From: Chionis minor
Taxonomy: Eukaryota > Chordata > Aves > Charadriiformes > Chionididae
DNA: 64,000 nucleotides
Reading direction: 5' to 3'
Assembly: GCA_013398295.1 (NCBI GenBank)
Contig: VZSF01001143.1
Location: 579,476 to 643,475 of the forward strand
This document shows positions 1 through 20,700 of this stretch, in pieces. Position 1 is the stretch's first letter. Each line of letters begins with the position of its first letter. The position numbers and the translations under genes were made by a program. The notes beneath the pieces are model-generated. The model was not told the DNA's origin and ran no database searches. It worked only from the letters and a program-made list of their open reading frames with translations.

Positions 1-1780
1 CACTGACACAGCCCCGGAATATCTTGTCACAGGGCTTTCCGCTCCACGATGAGAAGGTACCTGCAGATCCCCGGAGTTCACCAGGAGCAGGCAGGCAGCT
101 CTGTGCTGCGGCAGCCGGCCAGGCAGGGACCAGCCCTGGAGGGCCCCAAACAAGGACCGGGGCTCCACTGCAAGGACACAGCGTGAAACAAACTCCACCC
201 AAAACAGGCATTTGGTGCCGGATTGAGCACGTGCTTCTGCTCAGTGTGTGCTTTGCCTTTGGGAACGTCAAAAGACGACGGTGGAAGCTTCCACTGTATT
301 TTCCCAGGAATGTTACAGATTGGTAGAGCTCACTGTAGGTATAAATGTTACATTTGCCTGGAGGGAGGGATTTCCTGAAAACTTTACCAGTGTTCTTACA
401 GTGCTACCCGTAAGAAAAGCAATTCTTACACGCACAAAGAATTATGCTCTTATATTGACTAGCCAATGCAAGAGATGAAGGGAAGCATCAGGTCTAGGAA
501 AAAAAACCCCAAACCTGTAACTTTAAATACAGGTCACAAAGAATATTTGCCACTCCTTCTCCTCTGCTTCTACGCTCCCACACAGGTCAGCTCACAGCAA
601 CAAGTCCTAACAGAAAGGTCAGGGCGTCTCTTGTTTCTTGGCAGTTAAGACCCCTAAAGCTTAGATTTCATTCCTAGACACACAAAACCACCCTCACTTT
701 CTTTGATTTGTATTTCCATTCTTTGAGAAGTTTTTCTCTACTCCAAGTAACTTTAAAACAAGGTTGCATTCCTTCATTTATTTTGAAAACACAGATGGAA
801 AAACCTGACAGGAAAACAAACTTTTGCAAGAAGAGCTACCGGCACTTTACACACAGAGCGAACGCCTCTTTATGTTGCGGGAACAGTCAAAACACACGGC
901 AGCTCCCGCTGCGGGTGGAGAACCACCAGCACCAGTCGCACTGCAGGCAGTAGTCAGTACACTAGTCCGACACGGCCGCAGTAGAAGATCAGTCCATCAG
1001 CGCTGCAGAACGTTAGCTCTGGTTTTGTTCCTGTCCGTGTCTCAGGCTGCTCTCCTGAGCTTTAAAGCTGCTGTCCTCTCGCCTGTACGGTGTTCTCAGC
1101 TGCTTCCTCCAGGCCGCACATTAAAGCAGTTTGCAATGTGTGCAAGGCCAGGTTGTGACCGATGAATTCTTCATGACAGCGTATTTTAAGAGAACCTCCC
1201 ATGACACCTGACAGCAGCAGGACAACTCCCCGAGGCGGCATGCAAAGCCGGCAAGAGCTGTAAACTCTTTTAATGTTTCCACTTGTGGCACAACACAATC
1301 AGAGTGGTTTGGTCTTTCGAGGAAGACTCATCTCTTAGTGGTTAAGTAGTAGTGCTTAAGGGAGGTGACGAACTACCAGGATTAAGGTGTACTTAGGTTC
1401 GGAGGTTTCAGATATTCAGAGGTTTTAACAGAATTCTTTATGGATATTAACAGCGCAGCAGCTGGTTACTGAGCTTTAACATGTATCGTGAGTTTCTCAT
1501 TTTGATGTGAACTGCCCTGTCAGAATACCTGAGAAACATCTCATGGGGAAAGAACTGGGCTTTCTCCTAGGTTCCTACGGCAGAGAAGGCAGTTTCACGC
1601 TTCCGAAGCAGAAGCTGCGGCGAGCAGACTGTTGAAAACGCCTTCTCCACTGAGCCACCGCGCTTCTTCTGGTAAGTGAAAAGCGTTATTAATCTGAAAT
1701 TGTATTCAAAAGCTATTGCAAGTGAAGCAGGAATTGGAACGTGACCACCAAGTGTCTGCCAGCGGCACAGAAACCACTTT
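1..1780. other. Upstream flank, no gene recognised
   Basis: Only short open frames without family resemblance are present on either strand. Some CpG-containing stretches occur (about 830-1010), but there are no coding motifs, clear repeats or RNA genes. By synteny the next gene outward would be KCNK13, but none of its sequence is seen here. Confidence 0.5.
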
Positions 1781-2049
1781 TTTATCCCAGGAGGAAGCGG
1801 CCAGCTGCGCTGAAGGGGACAGCGCGGGGAGGCCGGAGCGGCCTGCAGGCCGAGGGGCAGCGGGCGGGGCGGCCATCGCTCCGGACGTTCCCGGGAAGCC
1901 ACCGCCGGGCCCCGGAGGTCCGGGGAGTTACGGCCGCCTCAAAGGCGACATCCAGCCCGCGCCGGGCGCGCCCGCCCTCCGCCGGCGGCCAGACGCGGCG
2001 GCACGGAGCCCTCTGCTGCTCGCTGCCGGCCCGGCGGCCCCAACCGCCG

Positions 2050-2443
2050 NNNNNNNNNNNNNNNNNNNNNNNNNNNNNNNNNNNNNNNNNNNNNNNNNNN
2101 NNNNNNNNNNNNNNNNNNNNNNNNNNNNNNNNNNNNNNNNNNNNNNNNNNNNNNNNNNNNNNNNNNNNNNNNNNNNNNNNNNNNNNNNNNNNNNNNNNNN
2201 NNNNNNNNNNNNNNNNNNNNNNNNNNNNNNNNNNNNNNNNNNNNNNNNNNNNNNNNNNNNNNNNNNNNNNNNNNNNNNNNNNNNNNNNNNNNNNNNNNNN
2301 NNNNNNNNNNNNNNNNNNNNNNNNNNNNNNNNNNNNNNNNNNNNNNNNNNNNNNNNNNNNNNNNNNNNNNNNNNNNNNNNNNNNNNNNNNNNNNNNNNNN
2401 NNNNNNNNNNNNNNNNNNNNNNNNNNNNNNNNNNNNNNNNNNN
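2050..2443. other. Assembly gap (394 Ns)
   Basis: A run of unknown bases sits inside the GC-rich island. It interrupts any reading frame crossing it. The right edge starts within a 21-base GC-rich tandem repeat, which may be why the assembly failed. Confidence 0.99.
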
Positions 2444-2500
2444 CAGCGGCAGTGGGTCTCTGCAGGCGGCGGCGGGGTCTCTGCAGGCGGCGGTGCGCTG
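2444..2500. repeat. GC-rich tandem repeat (period 21) at the gap edge
   Basis: Two near-identical units, starting GGGTCTCTGCAGGCGG at 2454 and 2475, stand side by side. A partial unit (GCGGCAGT) precedes them directly at the gap edge. The array probably continues into the Ns. Confidence 0.7.
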
Positions 2501-2768
2501 AGTTACGCTACCGGGGAACGAGCTACAGCCACCGTGTAGCCAGACAGCGCCATGCCGCCTGGGTCAGAGAGAGCAGTGAGCCTGACTTTCCCCGCCTCAG
2601 CTGTCCCCACTGATCCGCTGCCTCTTGACAATCAATTGGAGTACGTTGGTGCTTTGTTGAGATAGGAGAAACCTAATTATGGCATTTCTGTACACGGAAG
2701 TGTCCATGGGTTTCAAGATTCATAGCAGCATGCTTATATTTGGCTCTTGGTTTGTCTTTTTTGCTTAG

Positions 2769-11108
<8,340 letters not shown>

Positions 11109-11244
11109 GTCGTCTGTCTCTTTGGGGACTATCAGGAACTCTGTTGATGACAGCCTTGTGTAAAACCATAGCTAATTTTCGTTCTTGAACAGGTTAAAGC
11201 CTGGTGCATTGTGGGCTTTCAGTCAATGTAATACTTCATTCCCC

Positions 11245-11250
11245 AATAAA
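11245..11250 (+). terminator. PSMC1 poly(A) signal
   Basis: AATAAA lies about 140 bases after the PSMC1 stop and is followed by a GT/T-rich stretch (TGTTTTGGTGG near 11269-11279), as expected for cleavage and polyadenylation. The 3' UTR would therefore be short. Confidence 0.8.
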
Positions 11251-11270
11251 ACCTTCCTTTGAATCGAACT

Positions 11271-14180
11271 GTTTTGGTGGCAAAGAGCTGCTGTAGACGT
11301 GGAACAGTCTGTTGCTTTAATCAGACTTACTTCCAAGAAAAAGTGCTGGTGCCAGAGGAGTGTTTTTCTCCGTGCCCCACACCACACTGCTGCCAGAACA
11401 CCCTGTGCTGTGACAGTCACATAAGCAGGTTCCCCAGCTGTCAGTCCTCCTGAGGCGAGGCACTCTTTTGCAACTGCTGTTCTTAAAGTAATTACTTTTC
11501 TATCTCTTTTTATCCCTTTTTATAACAAAAGTTACTTTTGAGTAACTTCAGTGTCCTAAGTCATACATACAAGAAAAACATGCAACTGTAAGTAACACTC
11601 AGATACCGTTTTAAAGTACTGATCTCTATCTAGCCTGTGTCCTTCCAGGAGAGCAAGGTGGACACGCATCAGTATTCTTAGTTCAGAGATCAAAACGTGT
11701 TTGGGTCAGGTACTTGCACTGTCAAAGAGTGTGGAAGTTTTCCTTTCCCAGGAGGGTTACAGTTCATCATATAAACGTGCCTTCTTCACTCGGAGTTAGA
11801 GAATGTCTTTAAAAGGAACCAGCACCGGAGGAAGTTCCGCAGCCCTGGGCTGCCCTAGGCAAGAGGCACCGGCGCTGACCAGCCGAGGTGGGCCCTGTGT
11901 CACACCGCAGTGCAGACACACGGAGAGAAATTCAAACTGCACCTCCCCTGCTTGCTGTTCTGCAGGGTCATCCTAAAATGAATTCTTCCTCTCTAAACAA
12001 ATCTACCCCCGCAAGAGTTAGATTTCTGTTTTGCTAAATCATACTGATGCATATACTGCTTATTAAATATCTGTGTAGTGTACTTCCATTAAGCACTTGG
12101 AAATTAATTACTTAGAACTTAACAAGTGTTGGCAAAGTATTTTTAAGGTTATATAAGAGTTCCATTTACAGACCACAGTTAAGCAACATGCAGTCTTTGT
12201 TCTGCAAACTTTCTGCAGCAGCAAGTGCTGGCCAGTAACAGACACTGGAGTTTGGTAACTGCCAGTGCTATAACAACAATGGTGGCAGCAAGGACAAGAC
12301 ATTTTGGTTTTCTATGTAAAAAATTATGTGGTTCATTGTTAAGAACAAACCCTACAGACAGATGGAGTCTTTTATTTAATCTGAATGACAGGAACCCTGA
12401 AATAGAGTTGTTTTTCATCTGGAGATGGAAGAACAAGCAGCAAAGTTTTATTACCCATTCTTACAAGCCTTATGAGATCTGTCTCCTTGGAAAGGTCACA
12501 AAAAGCCAGTGATTTTTTAGCACTTTCTAATCATGGCAGCTGATCTCATCATCGCTCGAGGGGCTGAAGCGCTTTATGGCATGTGGCGAGCGAGGCTTTT
12601 TTATGTGGGACGCGGCTGTTAATGCCAGCAAGAAGCAGCGGCCACAAAGAGGTTCTGCTGAATGAAAGCTGCAGTGTATTAAGCTAAACCAAGAACTGCG
12701 CTCTGGTGCACTCTCTGCCACCACAGTAACTGAAAAAGAAACATAGTTGAAAATTAAATTCTTACCTTTTGCAGCGGATTTTAACTTCTGCCCCTTTCGC
12801 CAACATTTCTGAACTCGAGTCACAAAGATCAAGACGAAATAAAGGTCAGGAGAAAGTGAACAGCAAGTACATTCCCCATAAGGACGGAAAAAGCTGATCT
12901 TTCCAGGCTCTTCCCAACCTGGGCTGCTCCGTGATTCCATGAGAAACACAAGCAGGAGCACAATCCCACTTTCCCTTCTCCATGGCCCTTCCAGGCCTTC
13001 AGAGGAAACGGTATCCTGCTTTGATGGGAGAACAAACCCAACCAACCAACACACAGAACCTGGGATGTGACTGTTCAGTGCACAGAGTGACTCCTGCCTC
13101 CAGTTCAGCAGCTCTGTCATTTCTGAAAGAACCGTGGATTTTAAAAATAAAATATGTTTTGTTTTTTTAAAGACTAATCAATTACTTTCAGAGGAAAACC
13201 AGCATCACCTGCAACAGTGAAATTACGAAGCACTTAGAAAGTGCTGTACTACCATGTAAAATTCTGGAAATTCCCTATAATACTTAAAATAATTTTAGAA
13301 AAGTAAACAAAGTGCAGCTTAAACTAAAATGCATTATAACTTGCATTGTTCTACTACAGGCAAAACCGAGCCATAGGTTATATGTCTTTGTCCAGCCACA
13401 GTTTTCCATGTAATCCAATCTCACCAGTCGGACGACCCCAACTGTTTCAGTGCCGTGACAGTTGTCAGTTTTCTCCTGAAAAACTTCTGAAAGAGTTTCA
13501 GATACTCAGTGGCAGCAGGTACCTTCTTCCAGGTAAAGATCCAGTTTCTGAGTACCTGGGTCTCAAGAAAAGGGATGCTAAACAGTCTTTCACATCTTTC
13601 AGCAAATTATGTCTTATAAAATAAACGTATAACATAACTAGAAATTGTTACCATATTTCATATTACTTCTCTAGGAGCTTGCCTAAAGACTCTTGGAACG
13701 GAAGCTACTAATTAAACAGTCATGTTTTGAGTACTCTGCCTTCTTTGGTGAGGATTAGATATAGAACAGACCTCTACTTCTCTTACGATGATTGCCTGTA
13801 TTTGGGCCAAAAGACAGTAATCAATCACAAAAGCTTGATTAAAAATTAGCGGCTTAAAGTTGCATTTGGATACGACTTCATTTTTAATACACTCACAGTT
13901 CCACTAAATTAAGAAATAGAAAATAATTCAAGTTCCTTTTGAATTTTCAAATATCCAGATATATTTTTCATAAATATTCGTATTAAAATGGTCATCTGTC
14001 AAAACATACAAATCCAAGTCCAAAATAGGTGCCTGCTCAAGCCAAGATGTAGCTTCTACTAACAGTTTATGTACAGCCGTACCGACTGTTTGACTCGGTA
14101 GTTATATATACACAGGCGTGCATACCAAGCTGAAGGAAATGGCCGAAGCGTGCCAACTGGAGAACAGCGAAGCATCCATT
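11271..14180. other. Intergenic spacer between the convergent PSMC1 and NRDE2 3' ends
   Basis: I see no gene, repeat family or RNA gene. The longest open frame (12527-13120, - strand) has no recognisable domain and a composition typical of chance. The left edge follows the PSMC1 poly(A) site. The right edge is uncertain because the NRDE2 3' end is not fixed. Confidence 0.5.
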
Positions 14181-14189
14181 TGGCAGATG

Positions 14190-14195
14190 TTTATT
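14190..14195 (-). terminator. Candidate NRDE2 poly(A) signal
   Basis: AATAAA on the - strand is the first canonical hexamer I see after the NRDE2 stop, about 400 bases downstream. Another AATAAA occurs near 12371, so longer 3' UTRs are possible. Confidence 0.35.
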
Positions 14196-14590
14196 TCCTG
14201 TGCCGCTCACCAAACCATAGTTGGCATGTAATGAATCTCCACGGAACTCTAGGGAATGTAATTTCAAACAATAGAACAAGAAGTGTGGGCAACATTCAAC
14301 AGGAGGCTATTTATAAGAGGGTATCCTTCTGCAGGAGGCAGCAATACTTCAGGGAAATGGATGCATTTTTGGGGACAAAATGCAGTGCTTGATTCCAGAA
14401 TACTTGGAGCTAGCAGAACTCCATTTTGTTACCAATTTATAGAAAAGCTTAAAAAACCCCAACCAAATAACCGACCAAAAAAGTACACAGTACCCAAGTC
14501 CCAACAGAGTTCCTGTTCGAAAAGAGACAGTTTTAACTGTTCGTTTTGGAACTGGCTTCGGTACTTTCTCCACTCATCTACAATCTTCTT

Positions 14591-14716
14591 TTAAACCTCT
14601 AATAGTAGATCCAGCTCTTCCATAGGTACCCGCACTCTCAATTCTTTTTCAGTCATTAGGTCAAGCGTCTCTTGCAGGTGATCAGGGAAGTACTCCACTG
14701 CATCCAGGTAGAGCAC
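14591..14716 (-). CDS. NRDE2: NRDE2 terminal coding exon 14
   Basis: The acceptor is GTCTGTAG. It encodes VLYLDAVEYFPDHLQETLD to EELDLLLEV then TAA. The end matches the short acidic/leucine C-terminus of the family. Confidence 0.95.
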   Translation of the reverse strand: MLYLDAVEYFPDHLQETLDLMTEKELRVRVPMEELDLLLEV

Positions 14717-17700
14717 CTACAGAGACAAGGAGAATGCTTTCTGGGCCACTTGTCTATCACAGCAAGAGAAATAAAGTATGTAGATACGCAAACAACTCTG
14801 TAGCAAGAACATAAGAAATATCATGTACTACTTTAAAATAACACAAACAGAATTAGTACTTCTACAGTGACAGCAATACAGGTGCTTAATCAACTCTTTT
14901 CCAACTCTTATTAAATCATTTTATTCACAATGATAAAGTGTAGGTCAATTTGTGCTGGAGCATTCACAGCATATACAGACATTACCTGAGGAATTGCAGG
15001 TGCTCCTGAATAATTTCTCATACTATTAATGCATTTTTATCTTCCTACGTATTTCTGCCACTACCATGCTCATGATAAAACATGGTCTGAAAGACGCGAT
15101 CACTCCTAGATCACAGAGAGGAATTTATTATCTCCTTGCCTCATCCCACACAACACCTTTCTGTTCTGAAACACAAACATCACTAACCACCATGTTTGTT
15201 TCCATTTCAGATGCATCTCTTCTTTGCAGAAAATCTTACCTTACTTCTCCTTCAGAAATCTCTCCTTTCATTTGCATATAACTCATTACAACAACTACAA
15301 AATTCTAACTTTTTTAATACGGAATTTCAAAAATTAGAGTATGATGACAGGTTTGTATTTTTTCTATACTTACTTTTGCCCAAGGACAGTTTTGAAGGGC
15401 TTTATAAAACAATCCTTTACTTTTTTCTTTTTTTCCTAGTGAAGCCTGTGTGAGAAAAAAAAAAAAACCACCCACGTTCATACTTCAATGCAGTAATAGC
15501 TGAAATAATAAAACAATTATCTGATAAAAAGAAATCACTGCTGAAAAGCTCAGTGTTCCTCCGGTGTGGTACCCTCATTACTATATACTGTGGTAGCTAT
15601 GCAATTTGGTAAGTTCCGCTGGTGCCCTGTTCAACGTAATCAAAGAGATGTCTTTAAGAAGTTTCAGGGCTTTACTTGTAAGACAAGTAATACAACAAAG
15701 ACCAGCAGAAAGAGCCTCTGCCAAGTATTTCAGTTAAAGTCAGCACCTCTGCCTGCATTTGACAATAATACTGCAATGGGCAAGAGTGCAAATTGTTAAC
15801 CAAAACTGACACCGGATATGCTACACGTTTACTACACGAGAGCATCTTTGGTACAGCAAAAGTGATAATACGTTATTTTTGTGCACTGATGAGATCATGC
15901 CCGCACACCTTCTTACTCAGCGGATGTTTGTTACCGCCGGATCCCCTTACATGCAAAAATGGATAAGTGAAATTAGCATCTATCTGGAAGGAGTTACAAC
16001 TTCTTCCTCGAAGTACCTGTTCAACCGCGTGATGCAAGTACAGAGCAAGCAGCTATCATAAAGTTTAAAAAGAGAAGGGTAGCAGAGGTCAGAGTGAGTA
16101 ACAGTCTCCTTAGCTTCAGTCATCCCAGTTAGAGGTACAAATAATTATGATTTCTTGTGAAGAAATCTTTTTAATTGGTCTACTTTAAAAACCACACAAC
16201 AAACAGGGCATTTTAAGGCAAATCCAAAAAAACCCAAAAAACAAAAAACAAAAAACCCCAGTAATTTCAAAATACTGAAAATACATTAAATGCTTTGAGA
16301 TCTTTGGAGAAGAAGAGATGTTCAGTCATGAGTTTACATTTTCTCTTCTGACTACATCAGTATTGCTGCTAAAATTCAGCAGGCTCCCTTGACAATTCTT
16401 AAAACCTAGAAATTATTTTTCATATTATTGGTAGAAATCGGCTGTAGAAACTTGTGCTGCTCTGGTGTCGCGATCTCCCTTTACGGAACAGCAACGCATT
16501 TCACTTACTGGTAACCCTGCTCTCGGAGCTGTGCACTAAGATGCAGACGCATCTTCTGCAGCTCTGCAAAGAGCTCTCAGCAGCATTCTGTCCCTCCGTG
16601 TTTCACAGAATCACAGGTTTGGTTGGAAGGGACCTCTGGAGACCGTCCACCTGCTCCGACCTCTCTGCTCAAAGCAGGGTCAGCAAAAGCAGGCTGCTCA
16701 GAACCATGTCCAGTTGGGTTTTGAATATCAACACAGATGGAGACTCCGTAACCTCTGGAAAACCTCTTCCAGTGTTTCATCACCCTCACAGTAAAAAAAG
16801 CTTTCTCTTAGGTTTAAAGGTAATTTTCTGTATTTCAGTTTGTGGCCACTGCCTCTTGCCCTGTCACTAGGCAGCACTGAGAAGTCTGGCTCTGTCTTCA
16901 CACCACACGTGAGGTATTTATATACAGTGACAGCATCTTCCAGGAACCTTCGCTTCTCCAGGCTGAAAAATCGCAAGTCTCCCAGCCTCTCCCTGTACAA
17001 CACGTGCTCCAGCCCCTCACTCATCTTCATGGCTCTCATGCCCCATGGCAACAAGGGACCTGGACAAGCCAACAGCAGAATCTGGTGGATCAGCCACTCC
17101 ACCCTCCTCCATCTGCAGACTGGCTGATGGTACGCTCGCTCCTCATCCAGATCATTAACGAAGATGTTGAAGGGCACTGGTCCCAGTATCAATCCCTGGG
17201 TACAGCACCAGTGGCTGGCCTGCAGCAGGAGCTCAGGCTGCGGATTACAACCCTTTGCACCTGGCAGCTCAGCCAGATTTCAGCCCACCTCACTGTCCGC
17301 TTACCTAATTCCTGCTTTGCCAGCTCTCCTATGAGGATGTTATGGGAGGCAGTAGAAAAGGCTTGCTAAAGTTGAGATAAACATCACCCACTGCTGTCCC
17401 CTCATCTGCTGAGCTAGTCACCTCAGCGTAGAAGGCTACCAGACTGGTCAAGCATGATTCCATAAAAAATAAACAGGAATTTAACATAAACAGTTTGTTT
17501 CGAAATCTATATAAAAGCTTTGTCTTTTTAAAGAGTGAGAAGGCTTTTGCTCAAAATACTGAAGACTGAATATCTAGACACACCCAAAGAGAAAACAGAG
17601 AGATCTACAGAACTTGGGGTAATACTGGACAATCACAACTTCTTCTACGACTGTCTGAAAATTTTAACATTTCTAATTGATTTTGCTTCTCTGAACAATG

Positions 17701-20700
17701 TTATTCAAATCTGTTACTGTAAAAAAAGTCTCATTAGTAGTCTGTACAGAATAACAGTAATTCAATTGTACATTCCTACACGCAAAGTTGTATAAAATAT
17801 TTACAGGCGTGTATTTGTGTAGAAATGGTCACAGTAATAGTCCCACACCAGAGATCTTCTCCAACACAAACTAAGAGTCTCTCCTCCCCCTGCCACCTGC
17901 CTGCTAACTGCTATTCTCCTCTGACAACCTATTACACCACAGGACACGAACAGAGGAGTAACACTATGGAACGGAATTCCCCTTACGTGAGTTCCAAGCA
18001 TTTCTTTTGTATCTTCACCTTCCATATTGTACTTCAGAGAAGCAAGAAAAGAACCAAGATGACAAAACTGCCTACATGAAGTTGATTTTATTCATGTACT
18101 TCTATAGTGAAGTATGAAAGAAATGAACATTATTGCTTTTTAGTGTTACTCTGCAATGCCAGTTAGCATAACTTTTGTACGCAGCTTTTAAGATTCAAAA
18201 AGAATGTGAAAATTCAAGTCAAGTTATAAACCTATAGCTATGTTTGCCCTATCATGCATTTATTTTGCACGTGGACTGCACCTTGGTGGCTCCAATGTCA
18301 ATCAATCAAAAAAATCTTGGTCTGGAAAAGTTTTTACAGCATGGAAAAAACAGCAAGAAACTATTTGAGGGGCCCACATAAAATAGTCTTTTTACCATAT
18401 TCTTTACTCCGCCATAAATCAAAACCCTACAGATGTTCACACATTATTTTTTTCTAATTTAGATGTGGAAGTTGTTCCAGGGATGAAGTTAGGAAAGGTA
18501 AAGACCATTTGGAGTTGAACCTGACAAGGAATGTCAAAAACAACAAAAAGGGCTGCTTTTAAGTACGTAAGTAACAAAACGAAGGATAGGGAATTTGCCT
18601 CCATTGTTAGTAGCAAGACTGGCCTTCAGGAATCCCAGGTCCCAGAGGGAAACTGGGGAGCAAGGAAGACATACCCTTAGTGGAAGAGGAGGAAGTCAGG
18701 GAGTACTTAAGCAAACTGGTCATGCCCAAGTCCATGGGACCTGGTGGGATACACCCACAAGTGCTGAGGGAGCTGGCAGATGTCGCTGCAAGGCCACTCT
18801 TCATAATCTTTGATGGATCACAGCAATTGGGAGACGTGTCCAAAGACTGAAGAAAGTCAATTGTCACTCCTGTCTTCAAGAAGGAGGACCCAGGGAACTA
18901 CAGGCTGGTCAGCCTGACCTTGATTCCTAGGAAGTTGATGGAGCAGCCAATCCTGGAAACCATTTCCAGGCACATGAACAAAAGGCAAATCATCACGAGT
19001 AGTCAGCCTGAATTCACTAAAAGTCACATTTGACCAACTTGATAAATTGCTATGATGAAATGACTGGCCTGGTGGATGAGGGGAGAGCAGTGGACATTAT
19101 CTACCTGGACTTCTGTAAGGCCTTTGACGTTGCCTCCCGTAAGATCCTCATAGACAAGTGGCTGCTGTAAGAACTGGATGAGCTGACAGCAAGGTGGACT
19201 GAAAACTGGCTCAAACACCTGGGCCCAGAGGGTGGTGATCACTGGAACAAAGGCCAGCTGTGTACCCCTGGGGTCACTGTTGGGTCCAATCCCATTTAAC
19301 ATATTCATTAATGATCTGGCTGATGGGACAAAGTATACTCCCAGCAAGCCTGCACATGACTCAAAACTAATAGGAGAGGCTGGTACACCCAAGGGTCACA
19401 CTGCCATTCAGAGGGACCACAACAGGCCGGAGAAATGACCTGACAGGAACCTCATCAAGTTCAACAAGGAAAAGTGGAAAGTCCTGCACCTGGGGAGGAA
19501 CAACCCCACAAACCACGCTGGGGGCCACCCAGCTGGAAAGCAGCTTGGCAGAAAAAGGCCTAGGGATCCTGGTGAACCCCAAGTTGAACAGGAACCAGCA
19601 GTGTGCCCCTGCAGCAAAGAAGGTCTAATGGTAAAGTATTGCCGGCAGGTTAAGAGAGGTGATCCTTCCTCTCCACTCAGCACCGGTACCTACAGTACTG
19701 TGCCCAGTTGTTGGCTTCCCAGTAAAATACAGATGTGCACATAGTGGAGAGCGTCCAACGAAGGGATGTTGAAGTCCAGGATGACATGGGCATTTCTCTT
19801 ATGAGGAGAGGCTGAGAAAGCAGCGACTGCTTAGCTTGGAGAAGAGAAAGCTCAGGGAGGATCTTATTAATCTATATAAATACCTGCAAGGATGATGTAA
19901 AGAAAAGGCTTTTTTCAGTGGTGCCCAGTGACAGGACCAGAGGCAAAGGGCACAAACTGAAACACAGGAAGCTCTGTCTGAACATCAGGAAACAGTTTTT
20001 TTAGTGAGAGGATGATTGAGCACTAGCATGGGCTGCCCAGACAGTTATGGATTCGCCATCCCTGGAGATACTCAAAAGCTATCTAGACATTGCCATGGAC
20101 AACCGGCTCTAGGTGGCCCTGCCTGAACAGTGGAGTTGGACAAGATGATCTCCAGTGGTCCCTTCCAACCTCAACCATTCTGTGATTTTGTGAAGTTAAA
20201 CAAAATCAGAATCTAGATTTGACTGAAATATTTCCTTACAGAAACCCTAAGGCAGGCCTAAAACATAAATACAAGTAATCTTTGCTGATTTTACTTACAT
20301 AAAAGTAATAAAATCCTAAGTCCCTACAATTTGCTTCCTCTTTTCATAAATTCTGCTCCCCTGTCCACTTACCTTTATACTGTAAGACTAGGTGGAATCC
20401 ATCTATTGCCATCTTATGACCTATTTTTTATCTATGTAAGATGGCAGCCACAATAACTTGCCCGCATCTATATTAAAACTACATTGTCAGAAGCTATTAC
20501 TCCTTCTAATCCATATGAATCACATTTTCCCTAATATTCCCAGTAATAAGGAACATTACAATCCAATACATCACCTTGCAAATTGTATAGGTATGGCAGC
20601 ATTTAGTATTCCTTTTTTTATACAGTATTGTAGCTGTGTTCGTGAGAAATTCCAACTACGGAAATCCAACTAAAAAAAAACCCAACACATAATAAAACTG

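Larger units (their letters stand above)
1790..2640. promoter_or_regulatory. CpG island with assembly gap; PSMC1 promoter region
   Basis: Both flanks of the gap are strongly GC- and CpG-rich, unlike the sequence further out. The PSMC1 first exon (5' UTR plus ATG) and core promoter should lie here. No ATG followed directly by a GT donor in the needed phase is seen in the flanks, so exon 1 is inferred to be inside the gap. The promoter is probably TATA-less and housekeeping. Confidence 0.75.

Noticed and set aside
24..54. Possible small exon (acceptor TTGTCACAG and donor GTACCT) encoding GFPLHDEK
   Set aside because: A single 8-codon match to splice consensus with no neighbouring exon or recognised protein is not enough.
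1716..2613. Two long overlapping open frames (261 and 290 codons) around the gap
   Set aside because: They are open only because unknown bases produce no stops. The visible parts are GC-rich by-products and resemble no protein.
12527..13120. 197-codon open frame on the - strand between PSMC1 and NRDE2
   Set aside because: No domain, no splice or conservation clue, and it shares the region with other short frames. Probably chance.
16728..17192. 154-codon - strand frame with LGPVPFNIFVNDLD
   Set aside because: This is the decayed reverse-transcriptase end and 3' UTR of a truncated CR1, not a host gene.
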